Positions 7,426 through 15,005 of a stretch of DNA of 32,261 nt are shown piece after piece. Below the pieces are notes generated by a model, which was not told where the DNA came from, ran no database searches, and was given only the letters and a program-made list of their open reading frames with translations. Where the stretch lies: NCBI RefSeq assembly GCF_900094705.1, contig NZ_FMAR01000021.1, positions 1 through 32,261 on the forward strand. The letters are read 5' to 3'. Position 1 is the stretch's first letter, and each line of letters begins with the position of its first letter. Source of the DNA: Chitinophaga costaii. GTDB lineage: Bacteria > Bacteroidota > Bacteroidia > Chitinophagales > Chitinophagaceae. Made by a program: the position numbers and the translations under genes.

Positions 7426-8784
7426 TTAATTTCCCAGGGCCTGTATAATATCATATTTAGTAACGATGTGGAAATTTCCGCTGTCGTCTTTGGTGAGAAC
7501 GGCGCCATTTTCCTTGTTAATGTAGGCGGATAATTTTTCAATGGGCATATCCAGGCTTACCAGCGGGAAAGCTGGCTGCATCATGGTTTTGATGGTGGCA
7601 TCCTTAATCTGTGCATCGTCTATCAGGCGCAGGAACAGGCTGTTTTCTGATACAGACCCTACTACCTCATCTTGCTGTAATACGGGGATATGTTCAATAT
7701 CAAATTTCCGCATTTTTGCAATGGCGTCGCTTACTTTTTCATCCGGTTTAATGGTAACCAGCGGCTGGCCGGCGCGCGCGTTTACCACGTCTTTCACCGT
7801 TTTTACATCGAGGAAACCGCGTTCCATCATCCATTGGTCGTTATACACTTTGCCCACGTAGCGGCTGCCATGATCATGGAAAACCACCACCACTACGTCT
7901 TCTGGTTTTAATTGCGCTTTCAGTTGCATTAACCCAGCCAGGGCAGAACCTGCGGAGTAACCTACAAAAATACCCTCCTCTTTGGCAATGCGGCGGGCCA
8001 TCACGGCTCCGTCTTTGTCGGTCACTTTTTCAAAATGATCGATCACGCTCATGTCGTAGTTCTGGGGTACAAAGTCTTCGCCTATGCCTTCGGTAATGTA
8101 GGGATATACTTCGCTCATGTCCAATTCACCGGTTTCAAAATATTTTTTCAGCAGGGAGCCATAGCTATCAATGGCCCACACTTTTATAGCTGGGTTCTTT
8201 TCCTTCAGGTACTTGCCGGTGCCGGTTACGGTGCCGCCAGTGCCGGTGGCTACCACCAGGTGAGTCACTTTTCCGCTGGTTTGTTCCCATATCTCAGGAC
8301 CGGTTTGTTCGTAGTGAGCGTCACGATTAGCCAGGTTATCATATTGGTTTACATACCAGGAGTTGGGTACTTCTTTTGCCAGGCGTTTGCTGACGGAATA
8401 ATAAGAGCGGGGATCTTCTGGTTCTACATTGGTAGGACATACTATCACCTCGGCCCCAAGGGCTTTAAGGATGTCCATTTTTTCTTTGGACTGCTTATCC
8501 GTGGTAGTGAAAATGCATTTGTATCCTTTTATCACTGCTGCCAGGGCCAGGCCCATACCCGTGTTGCCAGAGGTGCCTTCAATGATGGTGCCGCCAGGTT
8601 TTAGCCAGCCGTTTTGCTCGGCCACTTCCACCATTTTTACGGCCATACGGTCTTTAATGGAATTGCCGGGATTAAAGAATTCCACCTTGGCCAGTACGGT
8701 GCAGGGTAGGGAGGCGGTAACTTTGTTAAGCTTTACCATCGGGGTATTCCCAATTGTTTCGAGGATGTTATTATAAATATGCAT
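7426..8784 (-). CDS. PLP-dependent cysteine/cystathionine beta-synthase with C-terminal CBS domains
   Basis: A 452-residue fold-type II PLP enzyme. The N-terminal catalytic part has the opening ILETIGNTPMVKLN, the PLP lysine in NSIKDRMAV (Lys44), the substrate loop GTSGNTGMGLA, and the phosphate-binding GTGGTVTGTGKYL. A pair of CBS modules follows from about residue 340 (VSDAIAKMRKFDIEHIPVL, then AFPLVSLDMPIEKL). This layout is that of cystathionine beta-synthase (serine plus homocysteine), but close bacterial relatives use O-acetylserine and make cysteine, so the acceptor is open. CBS modules usually bind adenosyl ligands such as SAM or AMP. It is divergent from bioD and cotranscribed with the BtuF-like gene. 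Confidence 0.93.
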   Translation of the reverse strand: MHIYNNILETIGNTPMVKLNKVTASLPCTVLAKVEFFNPGNSIKDRMAVKMVEVAEQNGWLKPGGTIIEGTSGNTGMGLALAAVIKGYKCIFTTTDKQSKEKMDILKALGAEVIVCPTNVEPEDPRSYYSVSKRLAKEVPNSWYVNQYDNLANRDAHYEQTGPEIWEQTSGKVTHLVVATGTGGTVTGTGKYLKEKNPAIKVWAIDSYGSLLKKYFETGELDMSEVYPYITEGIGEDFVPQNYDMSVIDHFEKVTDKDGAVMARRIAKEEGIFVGYSAGSALAGLMQLKAQLKPEDVVVVVFHDHGSRYVGKVYNDQWMMERGFLDVKTVKDVVNARAGQPLVTIKPDEKVSDAIAKMRKFDIEHIPVLQQDEVVGSVSENSLFLRLIDDAQIKDATIKTMMQPAFPLVSLDMPIEKLSAYINKENGAVLTKDDSGNFHIVTKYDIIQALGN

Positions 8785-8951
8785 ACACGTGCTTTGGAGC
8801 TAAAGAGCTTGATTTCTTGCGAAAATAGGGGAAAATGTACAAGGTGCAATGTGCAGGCTGCAAGGATAGGAAGGGAGCGGTCAATAAAATTTTCTCCGCA
8901 TAAGTGGCAGGTAGCAAGTACCTTGCGCCCGGTACATTGTTCAGAAGACAC

Positions 8952-8959
8952 TACCTTTG
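8952..8959 (+). promoter_or_regulatory. -7 box of bioD, five bases before the ATG
   Basis: TACCTTTG is an exact TAnnTTTG match. Only CGCCC separates it from the ATG of bioD, so transcription should begin at or within a few bases of the start codon. No good -33 TTTG lies at the usual 19-21 nt, so the call rests on the -7 box. Confidence 0.55.
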
Positions 8960-8964
8960 CGCCC

Positions 8965-9582
8965 ATGGACAAGTTATTTATTACCGGTATCGGCACCGGC
9001 GTAGGGAAAACGGTAACTGCCGCCTGCGTAACGCAAGCGCTGCAAGCCGATTACTGGAAACCGGTGCAGACCGGGCTTTTAGAAGGCACAGACCGGGATA
9101 CGGTGCGCAGCCTGGTGAGCAATGACTTTACTGTATGCCATCCGGAACTATATAGATTAAAGGAGCCTGCCAGTCCACACCTGGCAGCCCGTATGGAAGA
9201 TGTAAAGATTGAATTGAGGCCCATTATAGACCAGGCAAAGGTGTACCAGCCAGTGCTGCGCCCCCTGGTAATAGAAGGCGCTGGGGGCATTATGGTGCCG
9301 CTGAATGAAGACCAGTTTATGCTGGATATGGTGCTGGAGATACAGGCACAGGTAATTATTGTAGCCCAGCTTTACCTGGGTAGCATTAACCACGCTTTGC
9401 TCACAGCGGAATTATTACGCCAGAAAGGTGCGCCCGTGCTGGGATGGATCTTTAACGGTCCGGAACATTCCAATGCAGCAGACATTGTGCGGTGGAGCGG
9501 CTACCCGCTGCTGGGCCACATTCCTTTCACAGCAAAGCTGGACAAGGCATTTGTAAAAGCGCAAAAATTTAACTTCCGCTAG
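8965..9582 (+). CDS. bioD: Dethiobiotin synthetase BioD
   Basis: A 205-residue ATP-dependent carboxylase that closes the ureido ring of dethiobiotin from 7,8-diaminopelargonate, the next-to-last step of biotin synthesis. The P-loop GIGTGVGKT lies at residues 8-16. YWKPVQTG follows with the substrate Lys, then the RLKEPASPHLAA segment and VIEGAGGIMVPL, all standard for BioD. The reading frame is open for 62 codons further upstream, but that stretch is Cys/Arg-rich, overlaps the start of the divergent gene and spans the -7 box; MDKLFITG is the family start. No other bio gene is in the window. Biotin feeds acetyl-CoA carboxylase, whose AccD is encoded at the left, but the two are not linked as an operon. 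Confidence 0.96.
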   Translation: MDKLFITGIGTGVGKTVTAACVTQALQADYWKPVQTGLLEGTDRDTVRSLVSNDFTVCHPELYRLKEPASPHLAARMEDVKIELRPIIDQAKVYQPVLRPLVIEGAGGIMVPLNEDQFMLDMVLEIQAQVIIVAQLYLGSINHALLTAELLRQKGAPVLGWIFNGPEHSNAADIVRWSGYPLLGHIPFTAKLDKAFVKAQKFNFR

Positions 9583-9689
9583 GCTGCTGGCAGCAGGGTG
9601 CCCTGGCGGCAACAATGGGGGCATAGGCTGTTATGCCATCCTCCAGGCTTATCCGCCACCACCGCCTTTTACTCAAACTGAAAAACGTA

Positions 9690-10268
9690 ATGCCCACTAA
9701 AACAGACCTGCGCGCTACCTTCCTGGAAAAGCGCCTCCACCTTTCCCCGGAAGCTATGGCAACAGCAAATAACGCCATCATGGCCCATTGCCAGGCACTG
9801 GATTATACCGGCATCCGGTACCTGCATCTCTTCCTGCCGATAGATGATAAAAAGGAAGTGGATACCCGACCCCTGGCCGCATGGCTGCGGGAGGCGCATC
9901 CGGAGGTCAATTTAGTGCTATCTAAAACAGACATGCAAAGCAGTCAAATGCTGCACTATCTTTGGGACGAACAGACCCAATTCATCCAACACCGTTATGG
10001 TATGACGGAACCCGCCGGCGGTATGTTGGTGATGCCCGCTGCCATGGACCTGGTGCTGGTACCCCTGCTGGCATTTGATCTGCAAGGCCACCGTGTAGGT
10101 TATGGTAAGGGTATGTACGACCGCTTTTTACAGCAATGTCGCCCCGATGTGCAGATCATTGGTCTTAGCCAGTTTGAGCCGGTGGAAAGTATCGACGACG
10201 CAGCGGAATGGGACATCCGCCTGCGCAAAGCGATTACACCACTGGCCATTTATGAATTTAATAGTTAA
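9690..10268 (+). CDS. 5-formyltetrahydrofolate cyclo-ligase
   Basis: A 192-residue enzyme (FAU1/YgfA family) that converts 5-formyl-THF to 5,10-methenyl-THF using ATP, returning a storage folate to the active pool. Seen in sequence: the N-terminal basic helix (KTDLRATFLEKRLHLSP), the YLHLFLPIDDKKEVDT strand-turn, and the signature DLVLVPLLAFDLQGHRVGYGKG-like stretch ending in GYGKGMYDRFL at 137-147. I start at MPTKTDLR; 19 in-frame codons upstream are basic and not conserved. The lpxK start lies one base after the stop, so the two are cotranscribed. This gene often lies beside envelope genes without functional coupling. Confidence 0.95.
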   Translation: MPTKTDLRATFLEKRLHLSPEAMATANNAIMAHCQALDYTGIRYLHLFLPIDDKKEVDTRPLAAWLREAHPEVNLVLSKTDMQSSQMLHYLWDEQTQFIQHRYGMTEPAGGMLVMPAAMDLVLVPLLAFDLQGHRVGYGKGMYDRFLQQCRPDVQIIGLSQFEPVESIDDAAEWDIRLRKAITPLAIYEFNS

Positions 10269-10269
10269 A

Positions 10270-11358
10270 ATGAACGTATTGAAGTACTTGAAGTTCCTGT
10301 TGTACCCCTTCTCCCTGCTCTATGGGCTGGTGATGTGGCTGCGCAACCGGCTCTATGATAATAAAGTACTCACCGCTGTGGAGTTTGACCTGCCCGTGAT
10401 TGCCGTTGGCAACCTGTCTATGGGCGGCACTGGCAAAACGCCCCACGTGGAGTACCTTATCAAACTGCTCCAGGATAGCTACCCGGTGGCCACCCTGAGC
10501 AGGGGCTACCAGCGCAGTACGCGGGGATATGTGCTGGCCAACGACCGCACCACGGCCAACGATATTGGTGATGAACCCATGCAGTTTCACCGCAAATTTC
10601 CCGGCATCAAAGTATGCGTAGGCGAGGAGCGTATGCTGGCCATTCCGCAGTTAGTGGGCGACGCGCCAGACACCCAGGTGATCCTGCTGGACGACGCTTT
10701 TCAGCACCGGTCGGTGAAACCGGGGCTAAATATTCTAATCACCGATTACAGCCGCCGCTTCACCAAAGACCACGTCGTGCCCTTCGGTTATTTGCGTGAA
10801 GGCCGCAAAGGCTACCGTCGGGCAAACATTATTATCGTCAGTAAATGTCCGCCCGAACTGGACCAGCAGGACATGAATGCCATCCGCCAGGAAATAGCAC
10901 CACTGCCCGGACAACAAGTGTATTTTACCTGCTTGCAATATGGACAATTGTACGACCTGTTCAGCGGAGAACCTTTTCGTCCCGCAGACTACGATGCAGT
11001 ACTACTCGTCGCCGGTATTGCGCGCCCGGAGCCGCTTTTAAGCAATCTGCAACAGTTGTTTCCAAAGGTATACCTGCTGCCTTTTCCGGATCATTATTAT
11101 TATAGTGTACGCGATTTGGAGAAGGTGCGCAAAGAACTGGATGACTTGCCCGGCGCGCGAAAACTCATCATCACAACGGAGAAAGATGCGGTACGTTTAC
11201 ACCTCCTCCAAAGCGAAATTGAAGCCCGCCAGCTTTCCATCGGAGTGATGCCCATAGAAATTTCCTTCCTGGATAACGCGGGAGATTCATTTAATAATTA
11301 TATTTTTGATTATATAGCGCATACACTGATTTCTGCTTCGGCAGAAAACAATGCTTGA
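10270..11358 (+). CDS. lpxK: Tetraacyldisaccharide 4'-kinase LpxK
   Basis: A 362-residue membrane-bound kinase that phosphorylates the 4' position of the lipid A disaccharide, making lipid IVA. The N-terminal amphipathic or membrane helix (YLKFLLYPFSLLYGLVMWL) anchors it to the inner membrane; the P-loop VGNLSMGGTGKTP follows at about 46-58. SRGYQRSTRGYV, GDEPMQFHRKFP and VILLDDAFQHRSV match the family's nucleotide- and lipid-contact segments. I choose the ATG directly after the preceding stop; an ATG six codons upstream overlaps the cyclo-ligase gene. Presence of LpxK shows that the cell makes lipid A and has a Gram-negative outer membrane. Confidence 0.96.
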   Translation: MNVLKYLKFLLYPFSLLYGLVMWLRNRLYDNKVLTAVEFDLPVIAVGNLSMGGTGKTPHVEYLIKLLQDSYPVATLSRGYQRSTRGYVLANDRTTANDIGDEPMQFHRKFPGIKVCVGEERMLAIPQLVGDAPDTQVILLDDAFQHRSVKPGLNILITDYSRRFTKDHVVPFGYLREGRKGYRRANIIIVSKCPPELDQQDMNAIRQEIAPLPGQQVYFTCLQYGQLYDLFSGEPFRPADYDAVLLVAGIARPEPLLSNLQQLFPKVYLLPFPDHYYYSVRDLEKVRKELDDLPGARKLIITTEKDAVRLHLLQSEIEARQLSIGVMPIEISFLDNAGDSFNNYIFDYIAHTLISASAENNA

Positions 11359-11426
11359 AAAAACACCGGCCGGGAATGCATAAATTGGCCGAAACTAACA
11401 ACTACTAATACCAAGAGAACATCCCA

Positions 11427-14400
11427 ATGTCAAGAAAAAAGAACAAGAAAAAAACGAATCCGAACAGCAACAATCATAACAATCACCAACAGCGTCATCA
11501 TCAGCAACAGCATAACAACGCCCCCGCCCAGGTGTTCCAGGGCAAATTAGAAACCACCCGCTCTGGCATGGCCTTCGTAATTGTGGAAGGTGTGGAACGC
11601 GATATCATGGTGCGCCCGCATGACCTGAACACCGCGCAGAATGGTGATGAGGTAACTGTGAAAGTAGTACGCCAGGGCAAAGGCCGCGCAGAGGGTATTG
11701 TCACCAAGGTGATCACCCGCAAGAAAAATGAATTTACTGGCACCCTCCAGGTGAGCGAAAACTTCGCCTTCCTGGTGTCGGATAAAAATGCTACCCTCCC
11801 CGATATTTATATTCCACTCACGGCACTCAAAGGTGGTGTGAATGGCGATAAGGCACTGGTAAGGATTACCAACTGGGGCGGAGAGCCGGGTAAAAGCCGA
11901 AAGCCCTCCGGCGAAGTAGTGGAAGTGCTGGACGCCCGCAACGCCGGCGACCTGGCCATGAAAGAAATCCTGGTAGATAATGGCTTTAACCTACACTTCC
12001 CCGATGAAGTAATGGCCGAAGTGGACCAGTTGCCCTTGGAAATAGATGCCGCCGAAATTGCCAAACGTAAAGACTTCCGTAAAATACTCACCTTTACCAT
12101 AGACCCGCACGACGCCAAAGACTTTGATGACGCTATTTCCATCCGACTGCTCAAAACTGGTAATTATGAAGTAGGTGTACATATTGCAGACGTAAGCCAC
12201 TATGTACGTCCTGGCACCGCCTTGGATGCAGAAGGCTATAAACGCGCCACCAGCGTGTACCTGCCAGACCGCGTACTGCCTATGCTGCCTGAAAAAATAT
12301 CGAACGAACTGTGTTCCCTGCGCCCGCATGAAGACAAACTTACTTTCTCGGCCATGTTTGAAATGACGAAAGACGGGAAGGTGAAAAATAAATGGATAGG
12401 CCGCACCGTCATTCACTCCGATCACCGCTTCACTTATGAAGATGTGCAGGAAGTGATCGAATCCGGCGAAGGCCCTCATTACCGCGACGAATTATTATTG
12501 CTCAATACCATGGCCCGCGCCCTGCGGGCAGAAAGGTTTGCCAACGGCGCCATTAACTTTTCCTCCACCGAGGTGAAGTTTCAACTGGACGAAGAAGGCA
12601 AGCCCATTGGCGTTACACTAAAAGAAAGTAAGGAAGCCCACCAGTTGATTGAAGAACTCATGTTGCTGGCCAACCGTACCGTGGCAGAATATGTGTCCGG
12701 CCTGCGTGTTAATGGCAACCCCGTTCCTTTCCCTTACCGCGTGCATGATAATCCAGACGAAGAAAAATTGAAAATATTTGCCGTATTCGCCCTGCAATTC
12801 GGTTATAAGTTTGACATGCATACCCCCGAAACGGTGGCTGCATCTTTTAATAAAATGCTGCAATTAGCCCAGGGCCGTCCGGAGCAGCATGTGCTGGAAA
12901 CAATGGGCATCCGCACCATGTCTAAGGCCGCTTATACTACCTCCAACATTGGCCACTATGGCCTTGGATTTGAACATTACGCTCACTTTACATCCCCCAT
13001 CCGCCGTTATCCTGACGTAATGGTACACCGCGTATTACAGGAATGTCTGAGCGGTGACATCCATCCGGATGCGGAAATGGAAAGCAAGTGTAAGCATAGC
13101 TCAGAAATGGAACGCAAAGCCATGGAATGTGAACGGGCTGGCAATAAGTACAAGCAGGTAGAATATATGCAACAATTTATTGGCGATACGTTTGAAGGCG
13201 TGATCAGCGGCGTGAGCAACTTCGGCTTCTGGGTAGAAACCGTGGATACCAAATGCGAAGGCCTGGTGAGCATTCACAGTCTTACGGCTAAAGACGAATT
13301 CCATTACAATGAAAATGAATATGCCCTTGTGGGCGCTAACACCGGCATTAAATTCTCTATCGGAGATCGTGTGAAGATTAAGGTAATGGCAGCCAACCTG
13401 GACAAACGCCAGTTAGATTACGACCTGGACGAACCAGGTTATGGCAGGGTAGCCGGCGATATTACACAAAGGAATGTAGGCCGTGGCCATGGTCAGCATG
13501 CCGACCGTGAAAATCGGGGTAATCGCAATCGCAACCGCGACCGCGATCACAAGAATAAGAATGTGGGAGATGGAGAGCAGGCACCAGTTGTTCCAAACGA
13601 AGGACCCAAACGGCCTATTGTTGCCTATCAGCATAAACAGCCACTGGCTGAAAGCGGTGATAACAAAACTACACCGGCCAGGGTACAACCTATTAGCGGA
13701 GAAACGCCACCCCCCAAGCTGTCTAAAAACCAAAAACGCAAGCAACGCGCTGCCGCCAAAAAGCAACGTGCTATTGAAGAAGCCTTACAGGCCAAGAAAG
13801 AGGAGGAAGCCGGCAACGGCACATTTCCCGTGGAAACACCTGCTGCGCCGATATCTCAGCCGCTTGTTCCGGCTGCCGGGAAAAAAGGCAAAGTAAAAGA
13901 TACCACGCCAGTAAAAGAAAAAGTATCACAGCCAGGGGCCGAATTGCCTGTACCTGCAAAGAAGGAAAAGAAAAAGGTCGTAACAGCCGGTAAGCCATCT
14001 TCGAAAAAAGCAGCGCCAGCCGGCAAACAGCCGAAAGAAACTGCCGCAAAAGCCAAACCCGTTGCCAAGCCTACAGCCACCGATAAAAAAGCCAAGAAAA
14101 CAACACCGGAAAAAGTGGCCAAGGCCGATCTGAAAAAGGTGAAAGCACAGGCCAAAGTACCGCCAGCTAAAAAGCTGAAAGAAGCCGTAAAGTTAGAAAA
14201 AATAGTGGCCAAAACAGCCAAAGCAGCTACTAAGGCGCTTACCAGCCAACAGGCCAAAGCGGAAAAGAAAAAAGCCGCCGCCATTGCCGCCGCCAAAAAA
14301 TTGAAAACTAAAAAGGTGGAAGCGCCCGCGAAGAAGGCCCCGAAAAAGGCAGAACCGGCGAAGAAAACAGTTGCCAAAAAAGTGAAGGCAGCACCGAAGA

Positions 14401-14765
14401 AAAAGGCCGCCGCCACACCAGCTAAAAAAGATACGACCAAAAAATCCATCGCACCAGCTAAAAAAGCCGTAACTGCTGCAAAGCCAAAAGCCAAAGCTAA
14501 GCCCGTTGCCAAGCCTAAAGCCGCCGCCAAGAAAGCTGCCGTGAAAGCCAAGCCTAAAGCCGCCGCAAAGAAAGCTGCCGTGAAAGCCAAGCCTAAAGCC
14601 GCCGCAAAGATCAAACCGGTGGCCAAGCCTAAAGCCGCCGCCAAGAAAGCTGCGAAAGCCACTCCAAAAGCCAAAGCCAAAACAGCCACTAAGGCGAGTC
14701 CCGCCAAGGTGAAGCCTACCGCTAAAGCTGCTGCCAAAAAAGCCGCACGCAAAAAGAAAAAATAA
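11427..14765 (+). CDS. rnr: RNase R (RNB family) with long histone H1-like C-terminal extension
   Basis: A 1112-residue 3'-5' exoribonuclease; the catalytic body is normal but the protein is about 300 residues longer than E. coli RNase R. Residues 1-34 are a Lys and then Asn/His/Gln-rich leader. Cold-shock OB domains follow (GKLETTRSGMAFVIVEG onward). The RNB domain has all four catalytic aspartates (Asp226, Asp232, Asp234, Asp235 in IDPHDAKDFDDAI). An S1 domain runs from about 585 to 665 (FEGVISGVSNFGFWVET). From about 674 to the end lies a disordered tail: first Arg/Asn/Gly-rich, then Lys/Ala/Pro-rich with AKPKAAAKKAAVK repeats like histone H1 or Hc1. RNase R degrades structured RNA and defective mRNA. 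The tail should bind nucleic acid (inference). It lies 68 nt after lpxK and has a strong terminator. Confidence 0.96.
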   Translation: MSRKKNKKKTNPNSNNHNNHQQRHHQQQHNNAPAQVFQGKLETTRSGMAFVIVEGVERDIMVRPHDLNTAQNGDEVTVKVVRQGKGRAEGIVTKVITRKKNEFTGTLQVSENFAFLVSDKNATLPDIYIPLTALKGGVNGDKALVRITNWGGEPGKSRKPSGEVVEVLDARNAGDLAMKEILVDNGFNLHFPDEVMAEVDQLPLEIDAAEIAKRKDFRKILTFTIDPHDAKDFDDAISIRLLKTGNYEVGVHIADVSHYVRPGTALDAEGYKRATSVYLPDRVLPMLPEKISNELCSLRPHEDKLTFSAMFEMTKDGKVKNKWIGRTVIHSDHRFTYEDVQEVIESGEGPHYRDELLLLNTMARALRAERFANGAINFSSTEVKFQLDEEGKPIGVTLKESKEAHQLIEELMLLANRTVAEYVSGLRVNGNPVPFPYRVHDNPDEEKLKIFAVFALQFGYKFDMHTPETVAASFNKMLQLAQGRPEQHVLETMGIRTMSKAAYTTSNIGHYGLGFEHYAHFTSPIRRYPDVMVHRVLQECLSGDIHPDAEMESKCKHSSEMERKAMECERAGNKYKQVEYMQQFIGDTFEGVISGVSNFGFWVETVDTKCEGLVSIHSLTAKDEFHYNENEYALVGANTGIKFSIGDRVKIKVMAANLDKRQLDYDLDEPGYGRVAGDITQRNVGRGHGQHADRENRGNRNRNRDRDHKNKNVGDGEQAPVVPNEGPKRPIVAYQHKQPLAESGDNKTTPARVQPISGETPPPKLSKNQKRKQRAAAKKQRAIEEALQAKKEEEAGNGTFPVETPAAPISQPLVPAAGKKGKVKDTTPVKEKVSQPGAELPVPAKKEKKKVVTAGKPSSKKAAPAGKQPKETAAKAKPVAKPTATDKKAKKTTPEKVAKADLKKVKAQAKVPPAKKLKEAVKLEKIVAKTAKAATKALTSQQAKAEKKKAAAIAAAKKLKTKKVEAPAKKAPKKAEPAKKTVAKKVKAAPKKKAAATPAKKDTTKKSIAPAKKAVTAAKPKAKAKPVAKPKAAAKKAAVKAKPKAAAKKAAVKAKPKAAAKIKPVAKPKAAAKKAAKATPKAKAKTATKASPAKVKPTAKAAAKKAARKKKK
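14508..14660 (+). repeat. 39-bp tandem repeats coding the RNase R tail
   Basis: In-frame direct repeats begin at 14508, 14547, 14586 and 14622, spaced 39, 39 and 36 bp. Each starts GCCAAGCCTAAAGCCGCCGC and encodes AKPKAAAKKAAVK or a near variant. The near-identity at DNA level points to recent duplication within the gene. Confidence 0.9.
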
Positions 14766-14773
14766 TCGTTGAT

Positions 14774-14817
14774 AAAAAAGCCAATAGCAAAGCACCCGCT
14801 TTGCTATTGGCTTTTTT
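14774..14817 (+). terminator. Strong intrinsic terminator of rnr
   Basis: A 19-bp perfect stem (14774-14792 with 14799-14817) closes on the 6-nt loop CACCCG and ends in a T run. It lies 8 nt after the rnr stop and is symmetrical enough to work in both directions. Confidence 0.93.
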
Positions 14818-14902
14818 ATTGTACTATGTACCTGGTATTAAGTCCAGGATATTATGACCTGTAATATAAGATGTGCCGGGTATCCGGCGTTCTATCAAAG
14901 TG

Positions 14903-14947
14903 AATGTAGGTGCTAAGCAACACTTAATATCACTTACACCCTACATT
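14903..14947. repeat. Imperfect inverted repeat before the polyprenyl synthase gene
   Basis: Arms AATGTAGGTGCTAAG (14903-14917) and CTTACACCCTACATT (14933-14947) pair over most of 15 bp, with a short internal mismatch or bulge and a 15-nt loop. The repeat ends about 30 nt before a possible -7 box at 14979. It could be an operator or a leader hairpin; there is no U run after it. The rest of the 240-nt gap holds only the rnr terminator and two 5-bp hairpins. Confidence 0.5.
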
Positions 14948-14978
14948 TTACATCATACCTTGTCCAACAAATTTTCTT

Positions 14979-14985
14979 TAGTTTG
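14979..14985 (+). promoter_or_regulatory. Possible -7 box of the polyprenyl synthase gene
   Basis: TAGTTTG differs from TAnnTTTG by one missing base. It lies 20 nt before the ATG and after a strong terminator, so a promoter is needed about here. No clear -33 box is seen. Confidence 0.35.
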
Positions 14986-15005
14986 CAAAAAAATGAGAGG
15001 CCCGC

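Noticed and set aside
8035..8604. 189-codon open frame on the plus strand
   Set aside because: Antisense to the CBS-type gene, with no recognisable domain.
14508..14660. Assembly error in the repeated tail of rnr
   Set aside because: Reading frame is kept through every unit and the rest of the tail has varied codons; a collapse or expansion of units is still possible but an error is not required.
13856..14752. 298-codon open frame antisense to the RNase R tail, looking like a membrane protein
   Set aside because: The reverse complement of Lys/Ala codons reads as Phe, Leu, Ala and Gly, so the apparent hydrophobic protein mirrors the low-complexity tail. No promoter or start context supports it.
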